In this document: one piece after another, positions 1-7,582 of the stretch | How positions within the stretch are numbered: the first letter of the stretch is position 1 | Layout of the letters: every line of letters starts with the position of its first letter | Assembly (NCBI GenBank): GCA_016935935.1 | Contig: JAFGPZ010000174.1 | Location: forward strand, 1-23,237 | Direction of reading: 5' to 3' | Source: Deltaproteobacteria bacterium | GTDB lineage: Bacteria; Desulfobacterota; Syntrophia; Syntrophales; UBA2210 | Length of the DNA stretch: 23,237 nt | Position numbers and translations under genes: made by a program | Notes under the pieces: generated by a model | Seen by the model: only the letters and a program-made list of their open reading frames with translations | Database searches by the model: none | What the model was told of the DNA's origin: nothing

Positions 1-176
1 GGACAGGTCAGATCGCACCATGCAATGTCCACCGGCAGTCGGGCTAACCGCATGGCATGGCCAGGCTGGTGAGCCATCGCCCGTAAAGGCACGCCTTCCG
101 CCAGAAGCAACCTTTCGACGAGACGTCCGCCCAGAAAACCGCTCGCACCGGTCACCAGTACCCTGGACGGCTTCAT
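1..176 (-). CDS. Extended SDR, NAD(P)-dependent sugar epimerase/dehydratase (3' part cut off)
   Basis: Only the first 58 codons are in the window; the frame is open at base 1, so this is the N-terminal end of a longer protein. It starts MKPSRVLVTGASGFLGGRLV. The TGASGFLGG glycine motif at residues 9-17, directly after a hydrophobic beta strand, is the Rossmann NAD(P)-binding signature of extended short-chain dehydrogenases such as nucleotide-sugar epimerases, dehydratases and reductases. The ATG (bases 176-174) overlaps the TGA of the preceding oxidoreductase gene as ATGA, so the two are probably translationally coupled and may act on the same sugar. The substrate cannot be told because the catalytic YxxxK and C-terminal domain are outside the window. 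The family call is firm; the exact activity is unknown. Confidence 0.85.
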   Translation of the reverse strand, partial: MKPSRVLVTGASGFLGGRLVERLLLAEGVPLRAMAHQPGHAMRLARLPVDIAWCDLTC

Positions 177-1234
177 CGGGATACCTCACCCAGCCAGAAC
201 CGATTCAAACCATGTGTTACCCATGGTTCTTCTAAATCAGTCCTGTTATGGTAACACTCTTCGACCAAGCAGATGAATGGTAGTGTGGTTGCGCCTGCAT
301 TCAAACAACCAGCGTTTTCTTCAATGGCCCTTTGAAATTCTTCCAGTTGCACGTGAAAGTAGGTGTTTACGTCGTTTTCCTTCGGATCGCATCCGGAAGA
401 AAGATCCATACGCAAAGGAGCAAAGCATCCATCCGCCTCAAACTCCTGATTCAGTATCAGGGCCTCGCAGGGACGGTTCGCAGGAATTTCCAAGGTCCCT
501 CGCGCCATGATGATGCGGGTGGTATTCCGCAAAGTTCGCGTCCGGCTGAGTTCTACGCGAACAGGAATCCTCCTCCCGCGCCAGTTCATCATAAAATTCA
601 ATTCACAATCGGATTCTACCCCGGTTGACGAGTTATCCTGGTATCGTATCTCGTCGAACTCCCCTCCCTCGAACCACCAGAGAATGCGATCGATGGCATG
701 CGCGCCGGTATCCAGGAGGACACCGCCCCCCGCTTTCTCACGCTGCACCATAAAGAGCGACTGCAGATCCCACAAATACGATCCGCCTTCTTCCACATCA
801 ACCTGTTCGATTTCACCGAGCCATTCGGTGCGAACAGCATTCCGCCCAAGCATGGATGACGGGTAAAAACGGCGGAAGACACCAACCGCCAGAACCCGCT
901 TGGCATCTCGCGCAAGATCGACAAGACGCGTCGCTCCCTCTGACCGAATGTCAAGCGGTTTCTCACAGAGAACGTGACAACCGGACTGCAGGAAGAATTC
1001 CACAATGGGCGCATGCAGGTGATGCGGCGTGGCTACAATCACGGCATCCACATCACGTACCTGCCGATAGTCGTCAGTGACATTCTTGATGCCGTAACGG
1101 ATGGAAAGCTTCTGGACATCTGCAAGCCGCGTATCTACAAGCCAGTCCAACCTCACGTTCCTGTTTGTCAAGAGAGGGGGAAAATGGAGCTGCTGCGCTG
1201 CTGCTCCGCAACCGATGAGGGCAACCCGTATCAT
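173..1234 (-). CDS. Gfo/Idh/MocA family NAD(P)-dependent oxidoreductase
   Basis: A 353-residue protein of normal family length. The N-terminal Rossmann domain opens MIRVALIGCGAAAQQLHFPP, with the GCGAAA nucleotide-binding loop at residues 8-13. The family EKP motif is at 91-93 (lysine 92 is the usual catalytic residue). The C-terminal alpha/beta domain carries GGGVLLDTGAHAID at 169-182, with the Asp175/His179 pair expected in the active site. Such enzymes oxidise or reduce hydroxyl/keto groups on sugars, often nucleotide-linked 3-keto or N-acetyl sugars. Its start overlaps the TGA of the upstream GT4 gene (ATGA), and its own TGA overlaps the start of the downstream SDR. This places it in a coupled sugar-processing pair with the SDR. 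Family is certain; the substrate is not. Confidence 0.93.
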   Translation of the reverse strand: MIRVALIGCGAAAQQLHFPPLLTNRNVRLDWLVDTRLADVQKLSIRYGIKNVTDDYRQVRDVDAVIVATPHHLHAPIVEFFLQSGCHVLCEKPLDIRSEGATRLVDLARDAKRVLAVGVFRRFYPSSMLGRNAVRTEWLGEIEQVDVEEGGSYLWDLQSLFMVQREKAGGGVLLDTGAHAIDRILWWFEGGEFDEIRYQDNSSTGVESDCELNFMMNWRGRRIPVRVELSRTRTLRNTTRIIMARGTLEIPANRPCEALILNQEFEADGCFAPLRMDLSSGCDPKENDVNTYFHVQLEEFQRAIEENAGCLNAGATTLPFICLVEECYHNRTDLEEPWVTHGLNRFWLGEVSR

Positions 1235-2370
1235 GAAGACCTCGCAAGCATTTCAAATACCTGACGATGTCGTTCAAGCCAGGGTTTGAGATCGAATTTT
1301 TCCACGGCACGTTCACGCGCCGCGGAACTATAGGATTTCAACCGCTCCGCCACAACACAGACACCCTCGGCCATATCCTCCGCTGAAGGGGGCCGCGGGG
1401 TATACCAGTCGAGTTCTCCAGGCACTCCGTAACCTGCTTCTTCTCCCACAAGTTCTGGTGTGCCACCGGTCTTCGAATAAACAATCGGCAACCCGCACCC
1501 CATCGCTTCGATCACAACCGATGGACATGGATCCGCGTATTTCGTATGCAACAACACGTGCGCAGCGCCGTAAACAGACGGCGCATCTTCCTGCCGATAG
1601 GGACCGGATATGTCAACCGCGTCTGCTACTCCCGCCGTGGAAGCCAGTCCACATACCTCACGCAACTGGTCAGAACTGGCCCGCCCGGCAATGTACAGTC
1701 GGGCGTCGCGGATCGTGCGCCTTACAACCGCCAGTGTCTGCACTGCCAGCGGCAGGCGATAGGGATCATGATGAGATCCGCAAATTGCCAGCGTAAAGGC
1801 AGCCGGTCGTGATGCAGGAGGCTTGAAGGCAGACATGTTGACAGCATTATACAAGATCTCTGCGCCTTGCGTCCGACTGCCTAGAAAATGATCCGCAGCA
1901 AACCGACAAAACTCGCTCTGATACAGTACACGATCGGCCAAGTGCAAGAGTTCTGCCATCTGCCGGTTCCCCTGCTCAACCACATTCGAGGGATAGGCCA
2001 GCGGGAAATAGGTGCCATTCTGATTCCAAACAAAAGGGATGCCCTGACACTTGGCGCGTCTGGCCAAGGCCAGCATCTGGGGCGTATGGCTGCTGCTCAC
2101 CGCATACAGAATGTTAAAGACTCGACCTGCATGAGGGAAGATGGCGTTGAGGTGCCGATATTTGACCGCACCGCCCACCGTAATCGCACCCGATTCAGCG
2201 ACAGCTCCGGGAAAGCCAGAATGCCCGTAAGTAGCAAGAACGGTGGCTCCAGAAACGATGGACGCCCGGCGCGCGGTACAAATGGCGGCTTTCGCAGCAT
2301 AGCTGTTGAAGATACTGCGACACGTTTTAAATACATCTGTCATGGCTTGCACATCCTGTGAGCCTTTCAC
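1231..2370 (-). CDS. Glycosyltransferase family 4 (GT-B)
   Basis: A 379-residue GT-B transferase that would add a sugar from an activated donor to a growing glycan, presumably at the cytoplasmic face of the inner membrane. The GT4 C-terminal half is clear: ILYNAVN near 172-178, a nucleotide-recognition stretch around 222-232, and PSVVIEAMGCGLPIV at 283-297 with the conserved Glu288, followed by SKTGGTPELV. The N-terminal half is less typical and lacks an obvious first beta strand near residue 1. The longest start is GTG at 2370, one base after the upstream TAA. An ATG at 2343 (residue 10) has AGGA ten bases upstream and is a good alternative. The gene overlaps the oxidoreductase downstream by ATGA. 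The leftmost genes are markedly GC-richer than those to the right. Confidence 0.88.
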   Translation of the reverse strand: MKGSQDVQAMTDVFKTCRSIFNSYAAKAAICTARRASIVSGATVLATYGHSGFPGAVAESGAITVGGAVKYRHLNAIFPHAGRVFNILYAVSSSHTPQMLALARRAKCQGIPFVWNQNGTYFPLAYPSNVVEQGNRQMAELLHLADRVLYQSEFCRFAADHFLGSRTQGAEILYNAVNMSAFKPPASRPAAFTLAICGSHHDPYRLPLAVQTLAVVRRTIRDARLYIAGRASSDQLREVCGLASTAGVADAVDISGPYRQEDAPSVYGAAHVLLHTKYADPCPSVVIEAMGCGLPIVYSKTGGTPELVGEEAGYGVPGELDWYTPRPPSAEDMAEGVCVVAERLKSYSSAARERAVEKFDLKPWLERHRQVFEMLARSS

Positions 2371-2371
2371 A

Positions 2372-3124
2372 TTAACGAACGCTGCCTGCCGGAGCAGCCT
2401 CCACCCAAATGTCGCCCCAGCGAACCTCGATATATCGAATGGTTAGTCCCGCTGCCTGTAACTCGGCAGTAAGGCTTTCAACTGTATACTCGGTCTTGTG
2501 ATCGGGGTCCGTGTAGGGAAACAGGTCCAATTTCCTCTTCAGCGCTGCATGGTAGTGCCTCTCAAACATCGGCGCTCGGATCAGCATCTTCTTGGGCCCA
2601 TAGACGGCAATCAGCTTGCGCAAAAGCCCCACCCGGTCATCGATATGTTCGATCACACTTGAAAAGACGATGACATCCACGCGCCCTTCCGGCAAGCCAG
2701 CCGTCGCATCGCCATGAATAAACGTCAGTCGCGGATGCTGGAAGTGCAAGCAAGCGTAGTTGATCCTGTCGTAATTCGTATCCATGCCGATCACTCGTGC
2801 GTCGACGTGTGTGACAATTGCATGGGCGACAACTCCTATCCCGCATCCAACATCCAGTACACGCTCACCTTCCGAAATGCGATCATAAAAGAATGAGTGA
2901 ATTCCGGTCATTAACTCATGTTTAATATGGATCCCATTGCCCCACCTGATACAATGAAAATCAATTTCATTTGAAACAAAATCACTGATTGACAATAACC
3001 AACGAAGCGCATCTTCAGATCGTCGTTTATGTTCTGCCAGTAAAAGAGCTTTAATAATATTTTCCCGCAACCCCGCAAAACGCCCGAACACAAGTATTGC
3101 AATTTTGAGTAACAAAGTTTTCAT
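2372..3124 (-). CDS. Class I SAM-dependent methyltransferase
   Basis: A 250-residue protein with a hydrophobic/amphipathic N-terminal stretch (about residues 1-30) and a class I methyltransferase core from about residue 85. Motif I is VLDVGCGIGV at 89-98, an acidic residue ends beta 2 (GMDTNYD, 113-119), and SSVIEHIDD at 155-163 is typical of Methyltransf_11/23 enzymes. It probably methylates a sugar or glycan intermediate. Its ATG overlaps the TGA of the GT9 gene upstream (ATGA), and it ends one base before the GTG of the GT4 gene. Base composition changes inside the gene: roughly 32-43 percent GC per 60-base line for 2881-3120 (the N-terminal third) against 50-55 percent for 2701-2880. The methyl acceptor is unknown. 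Confidence 0.88.
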   Translation of the reverse strand: MKTLLLKIAILVFGRFAGLRENIIKALLLAEHKRRSEDALRWLLSISDFVSNEIDFHCIRWGNGIHIKHELMTGIHSFFYDRISEGERVLDVGCGIGVVAHAIVTHVDARVIGMDTNYDRINYACLHFQHPRLTFIHGDATAGLPEGRVDVIVFSSVIEHIDDRVGLLRKLIAVYGPKKMLIRAPMFERHYHAALKRKLDLFPYTDPDHKTEYTVESLTAELQAAGLTIRYIEVRWGDIWVEAAPAGSVR

Positions 3125-4137
3125 CTTACTGACTTCTTCCCCATAACAGCCTCCAGTTCTGAGACTACAGCTCCCATGACTTGGTCAACACTGATGTTCA
3201 ACATACAAATATGGCCATTTGGACAGTTTCCCTTTAAGCCACAAGGGGCGCATGGAACGTGCAGACAGACTATTCGATGACTCTCTGGATAACCTAAAAA
3301 TTCCGGATCGGTTACGCCACCCCAAACGATTACAGCTTTTGCGTCAACAGAATTGGCCGCATGCATCAAGCCGCCATCAGTCCCAAGAAATAACGAAGAC
3401 ATCTTTATAAGCGCGGCGGTTTCCCTGAATGTCAGTTGTCCACAGAGGTTCAGGCAACCACTTAACAAAGGACTACCCTCCAGACTAACCTGAATCACCT
3501 TCATCGCAGGAAAGCACAACTTCAACTGATCAACAACCGCCTGCCAACGTTCAAAAGGCCATGCGCGAAGGTTTCCGAAATAATCGGCACTACTGCACGG
3601 TTCAATAACAATAAAAGATGACAACTCATAAGCGTTGACGAGAGATCTTATTTTTTCTGTTTCGCTTCGTTCAAAAAAAAGTTCTAATTGATGCGGAACC
3701 GTATCTTTAATCGCAACACTCCTCGCAATGATATCAATGCTATGACCAGGAGCACGCCAAATAAATCTATCCTTGAGTTCTCTTTCAGCATAGCTGTGCT
3801 GTATCAGATCAAGATATATGAACCTAAACGATGCTTTTTGGGATATCCAATACCAGAAACCATCATACGCAGTCTTCAACCTGGTAAAGACAAGTGCTTT
3901 TTCGAACCATCTATCAATATGTCGAGCCAAAGAGCTTTTAGTTATATGCTTATCTGGTTTAACATAAGGATTATTCTCGAATATTTTAGAGATACTACGG
4001 TTTTTAGATCTATCATGCCAAGCACCAACTAAAAGATCGCTAAGAGCAGGTCTTGCGTAAAGTGCTATCGGCTTGCCGTGAAATTCGTACAGCCGCCGAA
4101 TGACTGGTGTCCAGATTAATTCTCCGCCAAGTCCCAT
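3121..4137 (-). CDS. Glycosyltransferase family 9 (heptosyltransferase-like), N-terminus possibly frameshifted
   Basis: The readable frame is 338 residues. It starts MGLGGELIWTPVIRRLYEFH, which aligns with the glycine loop that normally follows the first beta strand of GT9 enzymes. About 8-10 residues expected before it are missing. The donor domain is clear: WPFERWQ at 193-199 and LGTDGGLMHAANSV at 251-264, the GT9 donor-site motif. A cysteine cluster near the C-terminus (C291, C296, C299, C305, C311) resembles that of some GT9 relatives. The ATG at 4137 has no Shine-Dalgarno sequence, and the only in-frame upstream codons run into a TAG at 4155-4153. A second ATG at 4193, one frame away, encodes a hydrophobic lead-in ending SLLINI just before the GGG at 4135-4133. 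The gene overlaps the downstream methyltransferase (ATGA). Confidence 0.85.
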   Translation of the reverse strand: MGLGGELIWTPVIRRLYEFHGKPIALYARPALSDLLVGAWHDRSKNRSISKIFENNPYVKPDKHITKSSLARHIDRWFEKALVFTRLKTAYDGFWYWISQKASFRFIYLDLIQHSYAERELKDRFIWRAPGHSIDIIARSVAIKDTVPHQLELFFERSETEKIRSLVNAYELSSFIVIEPCSSADYFGNLRAWPFERWQAVVDQLKLCFPAMKVIQVSLEGSPLLSGCLNLCGQLTFRETAALIKMSSLFLGTDGGLMHAANSVDAKAVIVWGGVTDPEFLGYPESHRIVCLHVPCAPCGLKGNCPNGHICMLNISVDQVMGAVVSELEAVMGKKSVR

Positions 4138-4157
4138 ATATTGATAAGTAAACTACA

Positions 4158-4172
4158 ACCGACTTTGTCGGT
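4158..4172. repeat. Short perfect inverted repeat in the gap before the GT9 gene
   Basis: ACCGAC, a three-base loop, then GTCGGT: a 6-bp GC-rich stem in the 132-base gap between the radical SAM gene and the GT9 gene. No T-run follows on the transcribed strand, so an intrinsic terminator is unlikely. If the GT9 gene really starts at 4193, the repeat lies inside its coding sequence. Confidence 0.35.
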
Positions 4173-4251
4173 GGCTCTACTAAGGTAAGACATTCGGATA
4201 ATGCCCTCTATCTTGCCTTAAAGGTGCTTCCATTTATTTGATGCTTTGCTC

Positions 4252-4266
4252 AACAACAATGTTGTT
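4252..4266. repeat. Short perfect inverted repeat just after the radical SAM stop codon
   Basis: AACAAC, a three-base loop, then GTTGTT: a 6-bp AT-rich stem three bases beyond the stop codon of the radical SAM gene. It could form a weak 3' hairpin in the transcript. There is no U-tract after it, so I do not call it a terminator. Confidence 0.35.
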
Positions 4267-4269
4267 TCG

Positions 4270-5787
4270 CTACTTTTCATTCATAAAATAGTCAGAAATT
4301 ACACCCATGAAGCGATTATATTTCACGGCATAATGTGTTTTATTTTTCTTTTTTAGCTGTGCCGAAATTATTTTATCCTCATCAAGCAATGTGGGTGAAA
4401 CCTTTTCCCACTCTCTACGATCCATTTTGAGAATCTCATTTACTTTCCTATTGTATATAGGCGAGGCATCAAAGTCTGCATAAGAATTGACAAACCAAGG
4501 CATCACACGACCCACCTTTTCAAGGAACAGATTGTGCTCTTCCCCAAAATCAAGAGCAGATTCATCTGTGAAATTCATCAACTCCCCCACCTTTTCTTTA
4601 TTTATATAACCACCATCAAGACTCATTTGATACAACTCGGTCCCCGGAAATGGGAAAAAAAAGGTCCATCGAAATCTGCCTGGTTTTAATTTACTCAAAA
4701 AGGTGATGGTGTCCATCACGTCATCACGTCCCTCATTGGGGAGTCCAATGATAATAAATACAGAACTGTGCATATGGTATTGATGTACATAGTTGATGGC
4801 CTCCATGATTTTTTCATTGCTCATATGCCTATTCATCACCTTAGACCGGATCTTATCACTCCCGCTTTCTAGACCAAATTTGACAATCCTGCATCCAGCG
4901 TCCGCAAGGTAGCGCGCACGAGTTTCATCAAAAAAACCCACATGCGCGTTAACAACAAACGGAATATCAGTAACCTTCTTATAGGTCTTACAAAATTCCT
5001 CAACGTAATCTTTGTCATAGGTGAACAGATCGTCGTCAAAAATATACGTGGATATATTCTTGTAGTTTTCTTGAAGAAATATAATTTCGTCAATGATTTG
5101 TTTTACACTATGGTGTCGAATGTAGTTTAGCTGATTAAAGCTGCATTGAAGATCGTTTCGATATTTGTTGACCATCAGAGGGTTAAAGCAGTATGTGCAT
5201 TTGAATGGACAGCCCCGTGATGCCATAAGTCCCACCCACCCGTTCTTTGCATCGATGATTTTCTGGAAATCGAAGATCTCATAAGCCTTGACAGGCAAAC
5301 ATTGCAGATCCGGCAGCGGACGGACCGGGTTGATTTGGATCTCTCCATTGATGACCATACCCATGTTTTGAACATGTTGAACGCTCTCATTTTTTGAGGT
5401 CTTCTCTACAAACTCGAGAAAGGCTTCTTCGGATTCACCAAGAAAAACATAGTCAAAGGCTCCAGTCTCCAGAATCTCTTTTGCTGCAAGGGTTGCATGA
5501 ATTCCACCGCAAACAAGAGGGACAGTAAGGGCTTCCCGTGCCCAATTGGCGAGTTTAGTAGCATATCTCCACTGATTGGTCACCACGGAAAATCCGATAA
5601 TATCCGGGTTTACATCCTTCAGGTATTGTAGAAATTCATTCTTTGTTGGCAGCGGCTCTAGATCTTCACATATCTGCCGGAATTCCACATGGTGTCCGGC
5701 CTGTTTCAGAACAGCAGCAATATAGGAAACACCGTAATTAAATCCCAGCTGGGATCCGACATTGGGATAAATAAAGATAATTTTCAT
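4270..5787 (-). CDS. B12-binding-domain radical SAM protein (first of three in the window)
   Basis: A 505-residue protein. Residues 1-150 form a Rossmann-like cobalamin-binding-type domain, with IIFIYPNVGSQLGFNYGVSY at the start and VPLVCGGIHATL near 89-100. The radical SAM core begins at MASRGCPFKCTYC, with the cluster ligands C193, C197 and C200 as CxxxCxxC. FGLESGSD and IIGLPNEG further on are typical of this family. No DxHxxG base-off motif is present, as in most members. The family includes radical C- and P-methyltransferases and ring-forming enzymes acting on sugars, lipids and antibiotics; the reaction here is unknown. The C-terminal roughly 90 residues are lysine-rich and distinct. 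AGGA sits five bases before the ATG. The gene stands alone, with a 212-base gap upstream and a 132-base gap downstream. It is AT-rich. Confidence 0.9.
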   Translation of the reverse strand: MKIIFIYPNVGSQLGFNYGVSYIAAVLKQAGHHVEFRQICEDLEPLPTKNEFLQYLKDVNPDIIGFSVVTNQWRYATKLANWAREALTVPLVCGGIHATLAAKEILETGAFDYVFLGESEEAFLEFVEKTSKNESVQHVQNMGMVINGEIQINPVRPLPDLQCLPVKAYEIFDFQKIIDAKNGWVGLMASRGCPFKCTYCFNPLMVNKYRNDLQCSFNQLNYIRHHSVKQIIDEIIFLQENYKNISTYIFDDDLFTYDKDYVEEFCKTYKKVTDIPFVVNAHVGFFDETRARYLADAGCRIVKFGLESGSDKIRSKVMNRHMSNEKIMEAINYVHQYHMHSSVFIIIGLPNEGRDDVMDTITFLSKLKPGRFRWTFFFPFPGTELYQMSLDGGYINKEKVGELMNFTDESALDFGEEHNLFLEKVGRVMPWFVNSYADFDASPIYNRKVNEILKMDRREWEKVSPTLLDEDKIISAQLKKKNKTHYAVKYNRFMGVISDYFMNEK

Positions 5788-5841
5788 TTCAATCCTATTT
5801 GGCGATCTTGTAAGCAGTACGGTTTAATGTTGCGTTTTACC

Positions 5842-5860
5842 CTACGGCATTGCAACGTAG
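5842..5860. repeat. Inverted repeat in the 5' leader of the radical SAM gene
   Basis: CTACG and CGTAG pair across a nine-base interval that itself holds a GC...GC pair, in the AT-rich 212-base gap (5788-5999) before the third radical SAM gene. The gap also holds a TGAGA/TCTCA pair near 5912-5924. No convincing promoter, riboswitch or small gene is visible in the gap. A structured leader is possible but unproven. Confidence 0.25.
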
Positions 5861-5999
5861 CTATAAATACGCCTCATTCCTCAGGACTTGCACGGCGTTT
5901 TTTGTGAGATTGTCTCAAAATTGATTTTTATGCCTTCGTCTAATCGTTAGCAGATATATTTTTAACTTATTATCTTTTGAATTTTTTTATTTTACACCA

Positions 6000-7487
6000 T
6001 TATTCCGCGCGTGCATCCACTATTCTCATTACTACATCATCCGTATCAAACATGGGCGGATAGGTCAGTGTGTCCACATGAATGATCTCACTCTTTGAAG
6101 GCCCACACGCACTCCACCGTCGAATAAAACGGGGATTGTTGCTTCCAGCAAAAACAGTATATGTGGGTATTCCGAGCGACGCTGCAATATGCTGGCAGGC
6201 AGAATCATACCCAATAAACTCATCACTCTGAGCAATGAGCGCGGAGAGATCGCTAATTTCTGCAACAACACCAATGATGCCTTTTGACATCCGAATACTC
6301 TTGAGGGATTCAAATTCGGATAATTCCGTTACAAAACCATGTTTTTGCATGGATCGAATTAGTGCCTCGGACCGGGACAATTCTTCCTTTCCGAATCCTT
6401 GGTCCAATATGATCACTGTATTAGGATCTTGAAGAAGATTGAGGAGCAATTTTTCCTCAAATTCATCCCCCATCCGCTTCCGGGAATTTCCCCCTACGCC
6501 GAAGTTGAGAACGATGATTTTTTTACAACCGGCTTTTCTTAATGTATCGACCACACAATTAGCCTTGTCGATTTTAGATTGCGGCAACCATATTTTGGGA
6601 TAGTAGAATTCACCCTTTCCCATCACTTTATCGATCCAATAATTGGTGAGTTCTGCGATGGACATTTTTTTAGGGTATGCATCATTTCCACGGCTGTTAA
6701 AAAACATATACTTTTCATTTCCGATTATAGGAAGTACTCCCAATTGCGTAAGTCTTGAATCAGGGTCGACTACAATAACGCCATGGGCATCACCCTTTGT
6801 TTCCTCATTGATGACATCCTGTATGCTAAACCAACTCGTGAACCGTTCAAGGAGATTCCCATGCCGGGAATAATTGACCTCCCTGACTCGAATGCGTGGA
6901 TTACCCCCAAAAATAGTTTTCACCTTACTTCCACCGATAATGAGGATTTCCGCACTAGGAAACATGTGACCTAACCGCTGAATCAATACGCTGGTAATGG
7001 CCACGTCTGCACCGATGGTCACTCTTGAGAGAAGAATTATTTTTTCTGGATGAGGATCAACCGGGAGATACTTATAGTCTTGTGCGCGGATCTCTTCGAT
7101 TCGACTCAGGATATCATGGTAAGAGTTCAATCCAAAGGCAGCGAGCCGTTCCTTCAGGTCCTTCCCAGCTGGGAGAGTACGGCAGAAATCCAACACCTGG
7201 CTCATGACCTTATTATATGCCTTGGTCTGTAGCTCCTCGAAGTCATCGCAGAGTCCTTCAATGATAATACCGAAAAGGGCCAATGATCCGAACTTGTTCA
7301 GTTCATCGTCATCAAAAGAGGTAGCCATTTCACAAATGAGGCGGATATACTCTTCTTCATGATAGTCATTATAGAAATAACGATCCAAGAAAGAGAGCGC
7401 GATTTGTCGACTGAGTTGACTGAGTTCTTTTTTATTTACACGTCCTTTGAGATCATCCCATTTTTTTTGATAGAAAGCCGGTTTCAT
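6000..7487 (-). CDS. GT9-like glycosyltransferase with an extra N-terminal helical domain
   Basis: A 495-residue protein, longer than the usual 320-370 for GT9. Residues 1-145 are predicted mostly helical and charged, with no known motif. From about 148 a GT9-type fold begins: IILLSRVTIGADVAITSVLI, then ILIIGG at 181-186. The donor-domain signature FIGYDSACQHIAASLGIP is at 424-441, followed by TVFAGSNNPRF, which resembles the GT9 GxDSGxxHxAxxxG block. VLNFGVGGNSRKR at 326-338 matches the start of the second Rossmann domain. It probably transfers a sugar from a nucleotide donor; the helical domain might bind a partner or an acceptor. AAGGA seven bases before the ATG supports the start. The lines I inspected are AT-rich. 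Donor and acceptor are unknown. Confidence 0.78.
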   Translation of the reverse strand: MKPAFYQKKWDDLKGRVNKKELSQLSRQIALSFLDRYFYNDYHEEEYIRLICEMATSFDDDELNKFGSLALFGIIIEGLCDDFEELQTKAYNKVMSQVLDFCRTLPAGKDLKERLAAFGLNSYHDILSRIEEIRAQDYKYLPVDPHPEKIILLSRVTIGADVAITSVLIQRLGHMFPSAEILIIGGSKVKTIFGGNPRIRVREVNYSRHGNLLERFTSWFSIQDVINEETKGDAHGVIVVDPDSRLTQLGVLPIIGNEKYMFFNSRGNDAYPKKMSIAELTNYWIDKVMGKGEFYYPKIWLPQSKIDKANCVVDTLRKAGCKKIIVLNFGVGGNSRKRMGDEFEEKLLLNLLQDPNTVIILDQGFGKEELSRSEALIRSMQKHGFVTELSEFESLKSIRMSKGIIGVVAEISDLSALIAQSDEFIGYDSACQHIAASLGIPTYTVFAGSNNPRFIRRWSACGPSKSEIIHVDTLTYPPMFDTDDVVMRIVDARAE

Positions 7488-7582
7488 AACTATATCCTTA
7501 ATTTTCTAACCAATTCTTTCCTTCTTTAAATACCCTTTCAGGCAGAATATCCTTCACGCACCAGAGAACAATAAACCAAAAG

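Noticed and set aside
1888..2361. Plus-strand open frame of 157 codons
   Set aside because: It is antisense to the GT4 gene at 1231-2370, which has clear motifs. The plus-strand product shows no domain.
4158..4266. Two inverted repeats as transcription terminators
   Set aside because: Stems are only 6 bp and neither is followed by a T-run on the transcribed strand, so I list them only as repeats.
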